From Sinonovacula constricta (Eukaryota; Mollusca; Bivalvia; Cardiida; Solecurtidae): a stretch of 64,000 bases of DNA. The DNA is taken from positions 40,328,690 to 40,392,689 of the forward strand of contig CM017567.1 of the NCBI GenBank assembly GCA_007844125.1. The letters run 5' to 3'. A model generated the notes under the pieces. That model worked only from the letters and a program-made list of their open reading frames with translations, was not told the origin of the DNA and ran no database searches. Positions 44,420 through 60,098 of the stretch are shown in pieces (the first letter of the stretch is position 1; each line of letters starts with the position of its first letter). The translations under genes and the position numbers were made by a program.

Positions 44420-45420
44420 TATGATGTAGCGCAATGTTTTCGTTATTCAAACAAAGTGTTTCCGATTGTTGTCAATTTTCAAAAAATTGAAATACGTGTT
44501 GCTTTTGGAAATGTCTCTTTGACACAAAAGGTTTAGTTCTTCATGTAATTGCAGTTTTATTTTAGGAGCGTATTACGTCTGCAGTGACAAAAATGATTTA
44601 TTTCTTCACTATTAAATTAATGCTCCCTACATTTAGTTTTTACTGCGTATGCCAGAACTCGAAAATATTTTTAATAAATCCACACAAAAGAGCTCACAGG
44701 AACGAGTCTGTTGTCTATATCCGAATGGAGAGAAAACTAAACTGTCACAAGTTATGATAAATTTATGAACGGAAACAACCAAATGACTGCCACTGCCAAT
44801 AATTTCAAGCAAAACATTTGTTAAATACATGACTAAATGCAGACACGGATTTTCACTAATCGTATTAGTTGACAAGAATAATTTTCCCAGCACGATATGT
44901 GGTCAGCTGTCAGTTGTTATTTTCAGGAACTTTTATCCGATTTACAGTTATTTAATCCTCTTTACATTATAAATCAACCTGATGTCTGTTTTTCAAACTC
45001 GCATTTATTTTTCAAAGAGACAAACTTTTCTTTATCCACAGTAAATGATGTGATAAGGATTTCAACTCTTTACAAAATTTTATTTTTACATGCATTGTTG
45101 TCTGCAGTGTAGTGTCAGAAAATCAAAAGCGTCACGACGTTTTTCGACTATTAAAACGATTTTAGCTGGACAAAATAATATATATATCGAACTGCGCATG
45201 CGTATATACGTCAGTCATAGACAATAGTTTGGCTCGATAGTGACATAATAATTAAAATACACGTGACGTGCGGATCGCGTGGCTCTGTGTTATGTTCCTA
45301 TTCAGAACTATGAAAAATTTGAAATTTAGTATGAAAAGAATGCAACAATCCAGCCACAGATTTAATTATAATTATCATAAACACTTACTATTAAACGGAC
45401 ATGTACAGGATGTTTACAAG
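44420..45420 (-). promoter_or_regulatory. Upstream region of the ABCG-like gene
   Basis: No divergent gene is visible. A GCGCATGCG word (NRF1-type) at 45194-45202 and ACGTGACGTG at 45261-45270 are promoter-like. The transcription start cannot be placed from sequence alone. Confidence 0.35.
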
Positions 45421-46560
<1,140 letters not shown>

Positions 46561-47815
46561 TCAGACCTGTCCAGTCCAGTATAAACAGTCCTGTCCAGTC
46601 CAGTATAGTCACACCTGTCCAGTCCTGTCAAGTCCAGTATAGTCACACCTGTCAAGTCCAGTTAGTCCTGTCCAGGCCAGTATAGTCACACCTGTCCAGT
46701 CCAGTATAGTCAGACCTGTCCAGTCTAGTATAGTCAGACCTGTCTAGTCCAGTCAGGCCTGTCCAGTCCAGTATAGTCAGACCTGTCCAGTCAAGTAAAG
46801 TCAGACCTGTCCAGTCCAGTCAATCCTGTCCAGTCCAGTATAGTCAGACCTGTCAAGCCCAATCAGTCCTGTCCAGTCCACTCAGACCTGTCCAGTCCAG
46901 TCAGTCATGTCCTGTCCAGTCCAATATAGTCAGACCTGTCCAGTCAGTCAAGTCCAGTCCAGTATAGTCAGACCTGTCCATTCCAGTCAGTCCTGTCCAG
47001 TCCAGTATAGTCAGACCAGTCCAGTCAGTCAAGTCCAGTCCAGTTCAGTATAGTCAGACCTGTCCAGTCCAGTCGGTCCTGTCCAATCCAGTACAGTCAT
47101 ACCTGTCCAGTCCAGTCAGTCCTGTCCAGTCCAGTCCAGTATAGTCAGACCTGTCCAGTCCAGGCAGTCCTGTCCAGTCCATGCCAGTATAGTCAGACCT
47201 GTCCAGTCCAGTAGTCAGACCTGTCCAGTCCAGTCAGTCCTGTCCAGTCCAGTCCAGTATAGTCAGACCTGTCCTTTCCAGTCAGTCAGGTCCAGTCCAG
47301 TCCAGTATAGTCAGACCTGTCCAGTCCAGTCAGTTCTGTCCAGTCCAGTATAGTCAGACCTGTCCAGTCCAGTCAGTCCTGTCCAGTATAGTCAGACCTG
47401 TCCAGTCCAGTATAGTCAGACCTGTCCAGTCCAGTCAGTCCAGTCCAGTTCAGTATAGTCAGACCTGTCCAGTCCAGTCAGTCCTGTCCAGTCCAGTCCA
47501 GTATAGTCAGACCTATCCAGTCCAGTATAGTCAGACCTGTCCAGTCAAGTCAGTCCTGTCCTGTCCAGTATAGTCAGACTTGTCCAGTCCAGTATAGTTA
47601 GACCTGTCCAGTCCAGTCAGTCCAGTCCAGTCCAGTATAGTCAGACCTGTCCAGTCCAGTCAGTCAAGTCCAGTCCAGTATAATCAGACCTGTCCAGTCC
47701 AGTCAGTCCTGTCCAGTCCAGCCCAGTATAGTCAGACCAGTCCAGTCAGTCCTGTCCGGTCCAGTCCAGTACAGTCAGACCTGTCCAGTCCAATAAGTCC
47801 TGACCAGGCCCATTA
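46561..47815. repeat. CAGTC-type array, block II (TATAGTCAGACCTG composite)
   Basis: Irregular composite units built from cagtatagtcagacctg and tccagtccagtcagtcctg. The spacing is not a multiple of three, so frames close. Confidence 0.95.
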
Positions 47816-49058
<1,243 letters not shown>

Positions 49059-49189
49059 CTTTAGTTTTGATCGGTTATTTCAAAGTCAGGTATGTTAATG
49101 TCAGTATTAACGTCTTTCTGTCAGATTTAGTTGTAAGTCACGTCCATAAATTAAATGTTCAGTCGATTCAGCAAGACAAGGCTTGGTTT

Positions 49190-49660
49190 AATAAATATAT
49201 TTGTCATCATTATCATCATGATCATCATCATCAACAACAAAAACATCATCATCTTCTTGTTTATATTTATCATATCAACAACAGCAGTAGTTATCAGCAA
49301 GTACATCGCAGCAGCAGCATTTATCATCATCATTACATCAACAACATAACTATCATCAGTGACCATCATCATCTGCAGCAGTAGCAACATCTGTTACATC
49401 CTAATTCTTATCATCATCATCACAATCATCATCATCACAATCATCCACATCACAGAAATCATTAGGACGTCAAAGTCATTATCTACTTGAACTTTAATTA
49501 ATGTTTATAATTATTAATATTATCATCATCACACACAATATCAGCAGCAATGCCATCATCTTCATTGTCATCGAAAGAACTATCATATTCATCGACAGCA
49601 ACGCCTACAAAAATATATAAAAAAAGCAACATCCTTATCATCATCTAGTCAATCAACATG
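49190..49660. repeat. ATC/CAG-rich low-complexity block
   Basis: Degenerate (ATC)n and (CAGCAG)n with AT-rich interruptions. Confidence 0.85.
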
Positions 49661-49954
49661 AATTTTGTTAAAAATTATTTTCGATAATCAGTAGAAACAA
49701 CAACGAATATCAATTATATAAGGTTAATCATTTATAATTAATAAAAGTGTATTTGTGCTTTTGGGTTAAGGCGTTAGAAATACCTGTGAAATAAAACATT
49801 ATCATCCAACTCTGGCCCACAGTGAAATAAAAATGTTATTTTCACTTCGGGCCCCAAGGGAGGTAATAAGGGACTAGTGATTAAAGTTAAAAGCCGGAAT
49901 AAGTATGAAATAAAACCGAAAATTTGCCCATTTCAGTGTATGATAGTATTTTAT

Positions 49955-50075
49955 TTCACTCGTGGTGAATTAAAACAGCAGCGCCACTCGTGAAAGTATA
50001 TCGTGTATGACCACTCGTGAAAAATACGACGTTCATACAGCAACATCGACCAATATCGCCTGAAGGTAGATCATC
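49955..50075. repeat. Dispersed repeat family G, short copy (2 units of 27-mer)
   Basis: ttatttcactcgtggtgaat followed by two gtatgaccactcgtgaaa-type units, then atacgacgttcatacagcaa and accaatatcgcctgaagg. The same flanks enclose the long array at 52575-53395. Confidence 0.88.
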
Positions 50076-50104
50076 ATTATCTCTATCGTCGTTGTTACCA
50101 GCAT

Positions 50105-51945
50105 CAATTGCATCACCAAAACATCATCATCAACAGCAGCAACAACAGTATCATCATCAATTCCATTACCAAAAACATCATCAACAGCAGCATCAATAGT
50201 ATCATCATCAATTTCATCACCAAAACATCACCATCATCAACAGCAGCATTAATAGTATCATCATCAATTTCATCACCAAAACATCACCATCATCAACAGC
50301 AGCATTAATAGTATCATCATCAATTTCATCACCAAAACATCACCATCATCAACAGCAGCATCAATAGTATCATCATCAATTTCATCACCAAAACATCACC
50401 ATCATCAACAGCAGCATCAATAGTATCATCATCAATTTCATCACCAAAACATCACCATCATCAACAGCAGCATTAATAGTATCATCATCAATTTCATCAC
50501 CAAAACATCACCATCATCAACAGCAGCATCAATAGTATCATCATCAATTTCATCACCAAAACATCACCATCATCAACAGCAGCAACAACAGTATCATCAT
50601 CAATTCCATTACCAAAAACATCATCAACAGCAGCATTAATAGTATCATCATCAATTTCATTACCAAAACATCACTATCATCAACAGCAGCATCAATAGTA
50701 TCATCATCAATTTCATTACCAAAACATCATCATCAACAGCAGTATCAATAGTATCATCATCAATTTCATTACCAAAACATCACTATCATCAACAGCAGCA
50801 TCAATAGTATCATCATCAATTTCATTACCAAAACATCACTATCATCAACAGCAGTATCAATAGTATCATCATCTATTTCATTACCAAAACATCACCATCA
50901 TCAACAGCAGCATTAATAGTATCATCATCAATTTCATCACCAAAACATCACCATCATCAACAGCAGCATCAATAGTATCATCATCAATTTCATCACCAAA
51001 ACATCACCATCATCAACAGCAGCATCAATAGTATCATCATCTATTTCATTACCAAAACATCACTATCATCAACAGCAGCATCAATAGTATCATCATCTAT
51101 TTCATTACCAAAACATCACTATCATCAACAGCAGCAACAACAGTATCATCATCAATTCCATTACCAAAAACATCATCAACAGCAGTATCAATAGTATCAT
51201 CATCAATTTCATCACCAAAACATCACTATCATCAACAGCAGCATCAATAGTATCATCATCATTTTCATTACCAAAACATCACTATCATCAACAGCAGCAT
51301 CAATAGTATTATCATCAATTTCATTACCAAAAACATCATCAACAGCAGCAGCAATAGTATCATCATCAATTTCATTACTAAAACATCACCATCATCAACA
51401 GCAGCAGCAATAGTATCATCATCAATTTCATTACTAAAACATCACCATCATCAACAGCAGCATCAATAGTATCATCATCTATTTCATTACCAAAACATCA
51501 CCATCATCAACAGCAGCATCAATAGTATCATCATCAATTTCATTACCAAAAACATCATCAACAGCAGCAGCAATAGTATCATCATCAATTTTATTACCAA
51601 AACATTACTATCATCAACAGCAGCACCAATAGTATCATCATCAATTTCATTACCAAAACATCACTATCATCAACAGCAGCAACAATAGTATCAGCAGCAA
51701 TTCCATTACCAAAAACATCATCAACAGCAGCAGCAATAGTATCATCATCAATTCCATTACCAAAAACATCGTCATCAATAAAAAACAGCAGCAATAGTAT
51801 CATCATCAATTTCATCACCAAAACATCATCATCATCAACAACAGCACCAATTTCATCACCAAAAACAACAGTAGCAGCATCAACAGCAGCAGCAATAGTA
51901 TCATCATCAATTTCATCACTATTTTTGTCACCATTTTTACTCAAA
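50105..51945. repeat. 56-bp minisatellite built of ATC/CAG triplets, about 33 copies
   Basis: Unit atcaatagtatcatcatcaa then tttcatcaccaaaacatcac and catcatcaacagcagc, period 56 (50241 to 50297). Shorter units lacking the catcaccat segment are interspersed. Confidence 0.93.
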
Positions 51946-52574
51946 ATAATAAAATAATTTCTAGAAATCTGGTTACGAAATTGTATTACTTTCAGTGTCT
52001 TCCTTTTTTTCCTTGTGTCCACTTATAAACAACAGCAGCAGCATCAGCGCCAGCAGCAGAAACATAGCCGTCGTCAAACCATCATCTTTATCATTTGCTG
52101 CAATATCCTCGTCCTCCTAATCAATAGAAAACAACAACATATTACTATCATCAGCAGCATCGGCACCTGCATTACAAGTATTATTATTATCATCATCAAA
52201 ATTATCATAATTAACAAAATAATTAATCTTAAAATCATTACTACCACATTCACCACCATCAATATCGTCCTCCTGATCAATAACAAAAACAACAATCAGG
52301 AAATAACATCATCATCAACAACAACAACAACAATTTTGGATTCATAATGCACAACATCATCACCAAATAGGACCATCATAATCAGTTTCAGCAGCATCAT
52401 GTTCATCTATATAATCAGCAACATCAATATCCCTGTAAACAAACATCATTTTCAGCAGCTGTAGCAACAGCATCGACATTACTTTAAATCACCATCATCT
52501 ATCACCTTACTTACAACATTATCAATATAACCACCATCATCATCTTCATCATTATCATCAGCAGCCTCAGCTGA
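51946..52574. repeat. Segmental duplication P, copy 1, in triplet-rich DNA
   Basis: Non-triplet words actcaaaataataaaataat and ttctagaaatctggtta followed by the cag/atc-rich body recur at 53620-54180. The last third recurs again at 56025-56300. Confidence 0.85.
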
Positions 52575-53395
52575 TTTATTTCACTCGTGGTGAATTAAAG
52601 TGGCAGCGCTACTCGTGAAAATATATTGTGTATGACCACTCGTGAAAATATATTATGTATGACCGCTCGTGGAAATATATTACGTATGGCCACTCGTGAA
52701 AATATATTATGTGTGACCACTCGGGAAAATATATTACGTATGACCACTCGTGAAAATATATTATGTGTGACCACTCGGCAAAATATATTATGTGTGACCA
52801 CTCGTGAAAATATATTATGTGTGACCACTCGTGAAAATATATTGTGTATGACCACTCGTGAAAATATATTGTGTATGACCACTCGTGAAAATATACTATG
52901 TATGACCACTCGTGAAAATATATTATGTATGACCACTCGTGAAAATATATTGTGTATGACCACTCGTGAAAATATATTTGTGTATGACCACTCGTGAAAA
53001 TATATTGTTTATGACCACTCGTGAAAATATATTATGTATGACCACTCGTGAAAATATATTATGTATGACCACTCGTGAAAATATATTATGTATGACCACT
53101 CGTGAAAATATATTATGCGTGACCACTCGGGAAAATATATTGTGTATGACCACTCGTGAAAATATATTGTGTATGACCACTCGTGAAAATATATTGTTTA
53201 TGACCACTCGTGAAAATATATTATGTATGACCACTCGTGAAAATATATTGTGTATGACCACTCGTGAAAATATATTGTGTATGACCACTCGTGAAAATAT
53301 ATTATGTATGACCACTCGTGAAAATATATTGTGTATGACCACTCGTGAAATAAAATACGGCGATCATACACCGACATTGACCAATATCCCCTGTC
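52575..53395. repeat. Family G copy with expanded 27-bp array (about 27 units)
   Basis: Unit tgtatgaccactcgtgaaaa plus tatattg, period 27, from 52611 to 53349. Flanked by the same left (ttatttcactcgtggtgaat) and right (aatacggcgatcatacaccg) sequence as the short copy at 49955. Confidence 0.95.
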
Positions 53396-54180
53396 ATGCC
53401 CAAAGGCTTACATAATAAACATCGTCATCATATTAAATAGCATCAGCATCATCATCATTATCGACGTAGTCACCATCATCAATTTAATCACAAAAACATC
53501 ATCATCATCAACATCAGCAGCAATAGTACCATCAATTTCATCACGAAAAACATCATCATTATCAACAGCAGCAGCAACAGTATCATCATCAATTTCAACA
53601 CTTTGTTTGTCACCATCTTTACTCAAAATAATAAAATAATTTCTAGAAATCTGGTTAAGAAATTGTATTACTTTAATTGTCTTCCTTTTTTTATGTGTCC
53701 ACTTATTAACAACAGCGACAGCAGCAGCGACAGCAGCAGCGACAGCAGCAGCGGCAGCAGCAGCGACAGCAGCAGCAGCAGCGACAGCGGCTGCAGAAAC
53801 ATATTCGTCGTCATACCGTTATTCTCGTCCTCCTAATCAATAAACAACAACATGCTTACATCATCATCAGCAGCATCACAAGTATTATTATTATCATCAT
53901 CAAAATTATCATAATCAGCAAAATAATTAAAGTTAAAATCATTACTACCACTTCCACCACCATCAACATCGTCCTCTTGATCAATAGCAAAAACAACAAT
54001 CAGGAAATAACATCATCATCAACATCAACAACAATTTCGGATTCACAATATACATCATCACCTAATAGGACCATCATTATCAGCAACATAATGGTCAACA
54101 TAATCAGCTGCATCAATATCCCTGTAAACCACCATCATTTTCAGCAGCTGTAGCAACAGCATCATCATTACTTTAAATCA
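53396..54180. repeat. Segmental duplication P, copy 2, with (CAGCGA)n
   Basis: Repeats 51946-52560 in order. The copy contains an expanded acagcgacagcagcag block (53708-53795) that is shorter in copy 1. Confidence 0.85.
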
Positions 54181-54578
54181 CTATCATTTTCTTACTAACA
54201 CCATTGCCAAAATCACCATCGTCACCATCATCATCATCATTATCATCATCATCAGCAGCACTGTACATCACAATCACCATCACAACATCATAATCAGCTT
54301 TAGCAGCATCAACATCACTACAGTCCTTAACAACACCAACCGAATAATCATACAAAGCAGCAGTATTAGTAGTAGCAGCAACTGATCAGCATCACAACTA
54401 CCTCCACTAACACCATCATCATCGTAAGCAGTAGCATCATTCAACATGATAATCATTATCACCATAACATCATTATTGTGATCATAACAATCAGAAGCAG
54501 CAGCTGCTACAGCATCACTATTACTTATAACCATTACCATCGTTCTCCTATCACCATTATCAATATTATCGTCATCAT

Positions 54579-54610
<32 letters not shown>

Positions 54611-54745
54611 CTGTAAACCATTACTCCAATAATCTGCATTATCGACATCATTGGCAGCCACAACATAGCATAAACAACATAAATATAAATCTCCATTATT
54701 ATTACCGTAATTAAAATCAGTCGCCGCATAAACAACATTACTGTA
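54181..54745. repeat. ATC/CAG-rich low-complexity block
   Basis: Degenerate triplets. No coding evidence. Confidence 0.8.
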
Positions 54746-55230
54746 TACAATAATAATGATAATATTAATAATAATAATAATAATGATAATACAAATGATC
54801 ATAATGAAAATAATAATGATAATAATAATGATGATAATAATAATAATAATAATGATAATACTAATGATCATAATGATAATAATAATAATGATAATAATAA
54901 TGATAATGATAATCATGATGATAATAATAATGATCATAATAATAATTATTATTATAATACTAATGATTTAACTAGTACTTATAATGATAAAATAATTATA
55001 ATGATAATAATAATGATGATAAGAAGGATACGAATACTTATAACGATAATAATGATAATAATAATAATGATGATGATAAAATTAATTATTTTAATAATAC
55101 TAATGATTATACTAATGATAATAAAGATAATAATAATGATAATACTAATAATAATGATTAAACTTATGATAATAATGATCATAATAATGATAATAATAAT
55201 GATAACAATAATGATAAAAATAGTGGTAGT
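54746..55230. repeat. (AAT/GAT)n block
   Basis: Almost pure mixtures of aataat, gataat and aatgat, nearly devoid of C. Confidence 0.95.
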
Positions 55231-55765
55231 AGATATCAGGAGTATCGTCGGCAGCTGCATCATTGACAATGTGTATCACTACCAGCGTTATTGTAAGCCA
55301 CTGTTATAATCACCATTACCAATATCAGCAGCAAAAACATCGCATCACTTTAAATCACTATCATCACCACTATAACCATCATCAACAACAACATCACTAT
55401 CATCACTAGCATAATCAACATTATCAGTTCCATAAACAACATAATCATAACCATTTTCATCTTTACCCAAAGCACCATACAACATCATTCTTTTCAGATG
55501 CAGCAACATCGATATTTACCGTTATCAACACCACCCTGACCAATCAAATCATCATCAGCAGCAGCAGACGCACTACAAACCGGTATAATTATCATCATAA
55601 TTACCGCCAGCATCATCAGCAGTAGCGGAAGCAGCAACTCCAGCAGCAGCTGCAGCAGTAACAATAATATTAATATAAACATCTACCATGATCTCCGTAA
55701 TCACGATAATTTGCAACAAGACATTATAATTAATCAGTTTAACCATTATCCTAAACGCCACTATC

Positions 55766-55801
<36 letters not shown>

Positions 55802-56024
55802 GTAATTATCATCATCACCTGTGTCCTAGTGATAAATAACAGCAACAACAACACAGTGAGGAAATAACGTTTACACCATCAGCAGCAGGAGCAGAAGCAG
55901 CATCAGTATTATCATCATCACCATCATTTAACGTTATCATCATCATCACTAAACTTAACATAATTGGCAATATTATCAATATTTAAATCCTAATCATCAT
56001 CACCTCCACCATCATCCTCAACAA
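55231..56024. repeat. ATC/CAG-rich low-complexity block
   Basis: Includes a clean (ATC)n run at 55768-55802. Confidence 0.85.
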
Positions 56025-56330
56025 CAATAACAATTTCGGATTCACAATATTCAGCATCATCACCAAATAGGACTACCATAATCAGTTGCAGCATAATGCT
56101 CATCAACATAATCAGCAGCATCAATGTCCCTGTAAACCACCATCATTTTCTGCAGCTGTAGCAACAGCATCATCATTACTTATAATCACTATCATCTATC
56201 CCCTTACTAACACCATTACCAAAATCACCATCATCATCGTCGTCATCATTATCAGCAGCAGCACTGTACATCACAATCGCCATCATAACATCATATTCAT
56301 AATCAGCAGAAGCAGCATCATCATCACTAA
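56025..56330. repeat. Segmental duplication P, copy 3 (partial)
   Basis: aatttcggattcacaatatt, ataggactaccataatcag, ccctgtaaaccaccatcatt and actaacaccattaccaaaat parallel 52330-52460 and 54028-54210. Confidence 0.85.
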
Positions 56331-56434
56331 ATAACCCAGACCGAATCATCATCAGCAGTATTAGTAGTAGCAGCAGTATCATCACTAAATAACCCAGACC
56401 GAATCATCATCAGCAGTATTAGTAGTAGCAGCAT
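56318..56434. repeat. 58-bp direct duplication
   Basis: atcatcactaaataacccag plus accgaatcatcatcagcagt and attagtagtagcagca occurs twice in tandem, period 58. Confidence 0.93.
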
Positions 56435-56773
56435 CTGATCCGCATCAAAACTACCCCCGCCAACACCATCATCATCGTAAGCATCAACAACAATAAACAT
56501 AATGCACATCATTATTATGATCATCATAAGCAACAGCAGCAGCAAATGCAGTACTGTTACCGCTACCCCAACCAACTACATTATCATCATCATTAGCAGT
56601 CACAACACAGCATCAACAACATTAATATAAATCTCCATTATCATAACAGTCTAGATTCAGACACCGCAAAAAAAAAAAAACAGTATTATTAGTCAGAAGC
56701 ATCATCAGCGGCAGCATCAGCTTCATTGTTTACCACTTTCAACTTCACCCTAATCATCACTAACACCATCAAC
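56435..56773. repeat. ATC/CAG-rich low-complexity block
   Basis: Degenerate triplets. Contains a 12-nt poly-A near 56669. Confidence 0.8.
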
Positions 56774-56781
56774 ATCACTGT

Positions 56782-57040
56782 CAAGGATGGATCCAGCGAA
56801 GATGGACCCCGGCCCCTCCACCTCATCCCCCCCACCCCCGCCCACCAACCAGGTAAAACAAACAGTAGAGTTGTGAAAACATATACATGTAAGCTTAAAA
56901 ATACCAAGCCTTTAAAAAATGCCTGTTGACTGCTAAGGTCGTAGTTAGGGTCAATAACTGCATATGTATAGCCAATATTTAAAGCGATAAAGTTGAATGG
57001 ATCTCGATTCATACCCACCCCCCGCCTGGATCCGCCTCTG
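56782..57040. mobile_element. hAT MITE family E, copy 2, with 8-bp target duplication
   Basis: 259 bp with ends CAAGGATGGATCCAG and CTGGATCCGCCTCTG, flanked on both sides by ATCACTGT (56774-56781, 57041-57048). The 8-bp duplication identifies the hAT superfamily. Shares its interior with 32533-32774. Confidence 0.95.
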
Positions 57041-57048
57041 ATCACTGT

Positions 57049-58520
57049 TAACCACTTTTACATCACTGTTACCAAAATCAGCAACCCTAACATCGCATCA
57101 CTTTAAATAATTATCAACACCACTATAACCAACATCATCAACAACAACTTCACTGTAAACCAGTAACATCACCACCATAATCAACGTCAGAGGCACCATA
57201 AACAACATGATTATAAACCATTTTCATCATTACCCTAAGCACCACAAAATGTCATTCTTAGCAGGTGCAGCAACTTCAAAGTTAAACATTATCAAAATCA
57301 TCCTAACCAACAACATCATCATCACTATCAGCAACAACAGCAGCAGCAGAAGATGCAGACGCAATGCAATATCAATATCATGATTAGAAACTTCATCAGC
57401 ATCAGTAGCAGCAGCAGCAACACCGTCAGAAGCAGCAGCAGTAACATCAACATCACTATTAGCCACCATTATGATCTCCACAATCACGATCATCTCCGAC
57501 TAAAACATTATAATAAACCAGTTTCATCATTACCCTGAATGCCATCCTCCTCCTCATCAACACCAGTAGCAGCAGCAGCATTATCATCATATCCAGTATT
57601 ATCATAAACCAGCAAATTCATTATTATGAAAATTTTAACCACCACCACCACCACCATCGCCATCATCACCATCAGTATCAGCAGCATCGTCAGTAGCATC
57701 AACTTCAATCATATCCCAGTCATCATCAGCAGCAGCATCCCTGTTAACAATATCCCCATACAACCAACACAAGCATCATTGTTAACTGCAGCACTAGCAG
57801 CAGCATCGCTATTACTAAAGATCACAGTCAACATCATCATAATTTACCCTGTCGTCATCATCATCAGCAGCAGAGCAAACAGCAACACTGTAAACCACGA
57901 TCATCAACACCATTAAAAACAACATCACCATCACTATTGTCAGCAGCAGCTACAGCATCACAATTTCGATCTAGCACTTTCAACATTATCTTAACAAATC
58001 AATCATCATCATCAGAAGCAGCAATTAGATCATCATCCGCATCAACATTAATGTTAACTACTATCAACCTCACCATAATCATCAACATCTTCATCATCAG
58101 CAGCATCAACATTAATGTTAACTACTATCAACCTCACCATAATCATCATCATCTTCATCATCATCAGGCAGCATCATTAATAGATACCGCAAAACCATAC
58201 AATCAAAACCACCACCATCATCACCGTCATCATCATTATCAGCAGCAGCAATAGCAACAGAAACAACAACACTGTAAACCACTATCATCAACACCATTAA
58301 AAACAAGATCAGCTTCAACATCCCTATTATGTACGATCACCATAATAAACGCCAGCAGCAGCAACAACGTCGCTATAAAGCTCTGTCATCGTCGGCAAAA
58401 TCAAGATCCGTAGCCGCACTCACACATCATCACCACAGCCTCACCATAAACATCATCATCAGCAACAGCACATCACTATTTATCACTATCATCATCACTA
58501 AACCAAACATAATAATAAAA
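57049..58520. repeat. ATC/CAG-rich low-complexity block with a 63-bp duplication
   Basis: At 58038-58165 the unit catcaacattaatgttaact plus actatcaacctcaccataat is repeated in tandem. The rest is degenerate ATC/CAG triplets. Confidence 0.85.
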
Positions 58521-58599
58521 TCGAAATGTTTTCTCATTTGCGGATATGCATTAAATTAAATACATTTACTTCTCTATTCTTTATAAATAATTCGCCTTT

Positions 58600-58830
58600 T
58601 TGTCCTTTAACAAGGGACATGACTCTAACTATTCAAATTATATTGTGTTACCTCCCTTGTAGTTGTAGGTAGTTGTCTGGCATATATTTTTTGTAGAAAA
58701 AAATATGATTTTCTCTTTTGGACCAGTGAGAATGCTTCAGACTATAACGTGCACATGAAATATATTTTACTGAGTGTGATAAGAATGAGTAAAAGTAGTT
58801 GAGCATGAAGAAAAAATGAGCAAAATAAAA
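58600..58830. repeat. Fold-back repeat family H, single copy
   Basis: gttacctcccttgtagttg followed by gtctggcatatattttttgt and a right half aaataaaattttaaaaaata. Matches the left half of the 36240-36930 pair. Confidence 0.55.
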
Positions 58831-58914
58831 TTTTAAAAAATATATATATATAACATCAGCAACATTTTAAATCACTTTCATCAGCAACATAATGAATAAA
58901 ATCATCAGCAGCAA

Positions 58915-59095
58915 TCATCTCGTCGCGTGGGTTCGAGTCCCTGTCGGGGCGAAGGATTTAATTAGAGATGGTTTTCCAGGTGACCTACGATGCGCCGGTG
59001 GTTCTACCCAGACAAATGTATGGGGGTCTTTCTCTGCCAAAATATGTGGCCGTCGTTATAATGGTCATTATTGTGTCGCGTCCAACCTTCTAGGA
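58915..59095 (+). mobile_element. SINE family SA copy 3, 5'-truncated
   Basis: Starts near the B box (gtgggttcgagtccctgtcg) and keeps the body (tacgatgcgccggtggttct, acccagacaaatgtatgg). The A-box half is absent. Confidence 0.88.
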
Positions 59096-60066
59096 GAAAT
59101 CTCAGGAGGGTTTAAGATCACGTGATTTTAATCACTTTTAATTATGTCAATTCGTCGTATGCTATCACAGCGCAGCACCGTTCAATAACCCCTTGTGTAA
59201 TTAATCTATCGATATCTCTACCTGGCCTGATTTATTAATGCTCTCCCACTTTCCCAGTTATTACCATCCATGGGGGATTGTGACCGACAATTCTTAAAAA
59301 TTCACACATGTACCTCTTGCTGTGCATGTTCAAGGAAAGTCAATATTAAATGAATATGTCTGTAATAAGCTCTTCTCTGTGGTCCTGCAAAAGCCACACT
59401 TGCACAACTTTGTGTTTGTTGTCGTGGACAGCATGTGAAAAGCATGTTTGGCCTCGTTTAAAAACTGTTGAAATTGTATGCGTCAAGAAAATATTTTGTG
59501 AAAGATTAAGCGTTTATGTATTTGCTTTAGATAGATTGTACACTATAAATAAGAAAACGGGATATAAATAAGCCATTCGAGATAAAGTAAAGACACTTTT
59601 TTTAAAGTTAGCAGCACAAAAAATAGATCGTACAAGTTCGAAGGGACGTGCCTCTGAATACACACGTGACCGGTAAAAGAAGTAGTGCCGTAGCACGTGG
59701 TGACGTCAATCAAGAATACACAACCATAACTTATGTAACAATGTGTTAACCAAGTGCAACGCTTTCAGTTTTAGTTCTTTAAACGCCATCGCCTATAAAA
59801 ATCATTCTACATTTTACTTGTTATCAAGTGGTCGGTAAAAAAAAATTGTTTAAACCCCAAATAAAGATTTTGAACGTGAAATTTGTGATGTGATGTGCTG
59901 GGTTTTGTTCGTATTTTCCCATATCAAATATTTAAAGAACCTTGCAGAAATATAGACACGAACAAAATCTTGAACTAATATATCCAGTTTTGGGCTGATC
60001 CACCATTACCGGAATTGTATTTATTGCTTATCTGAACTTCTTGGCGATGACTGCGTCATCAGCATG
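59096..60066. other. Unannotated spacer with CRE/E-box cluster
   Basis: CACGTGACCGG at 59662-59672, CACGTGG at 59694-59700 and TGACGTCA at 59701-59708 lie close together. No gene start is recognisable. Confidence 0.4.
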
Positions 60067-60067
60067 T

Positions 60068-60098
60068 TGACGGAATTACCCGAGGAGTTCCGATTGAA
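60068..60098. mobile_element. Solo end of MITE family B
   Basis: gacggaattacccgaggagt plus tccgattg matches the B terminal 28 bp, without the rest of the element. Confidence 0.75.

Noticed and set aside
44420..45420. Divergent ABCG8-like partner upstream of the ABCG gene
   Set aside because: ABCG5 and ABCG8 are head to head in vertebrates, so I looked on the plus strand, but found no splice-bounded ABCG-like segment before the CAGTC array.
52595..53415. Repeated MTTRENILC and VVIHNIFSR frames on opposite strands
   Set aside because: The 27-bp minisatellite is a multiple of three and lacks stops in several frames; not a gene.
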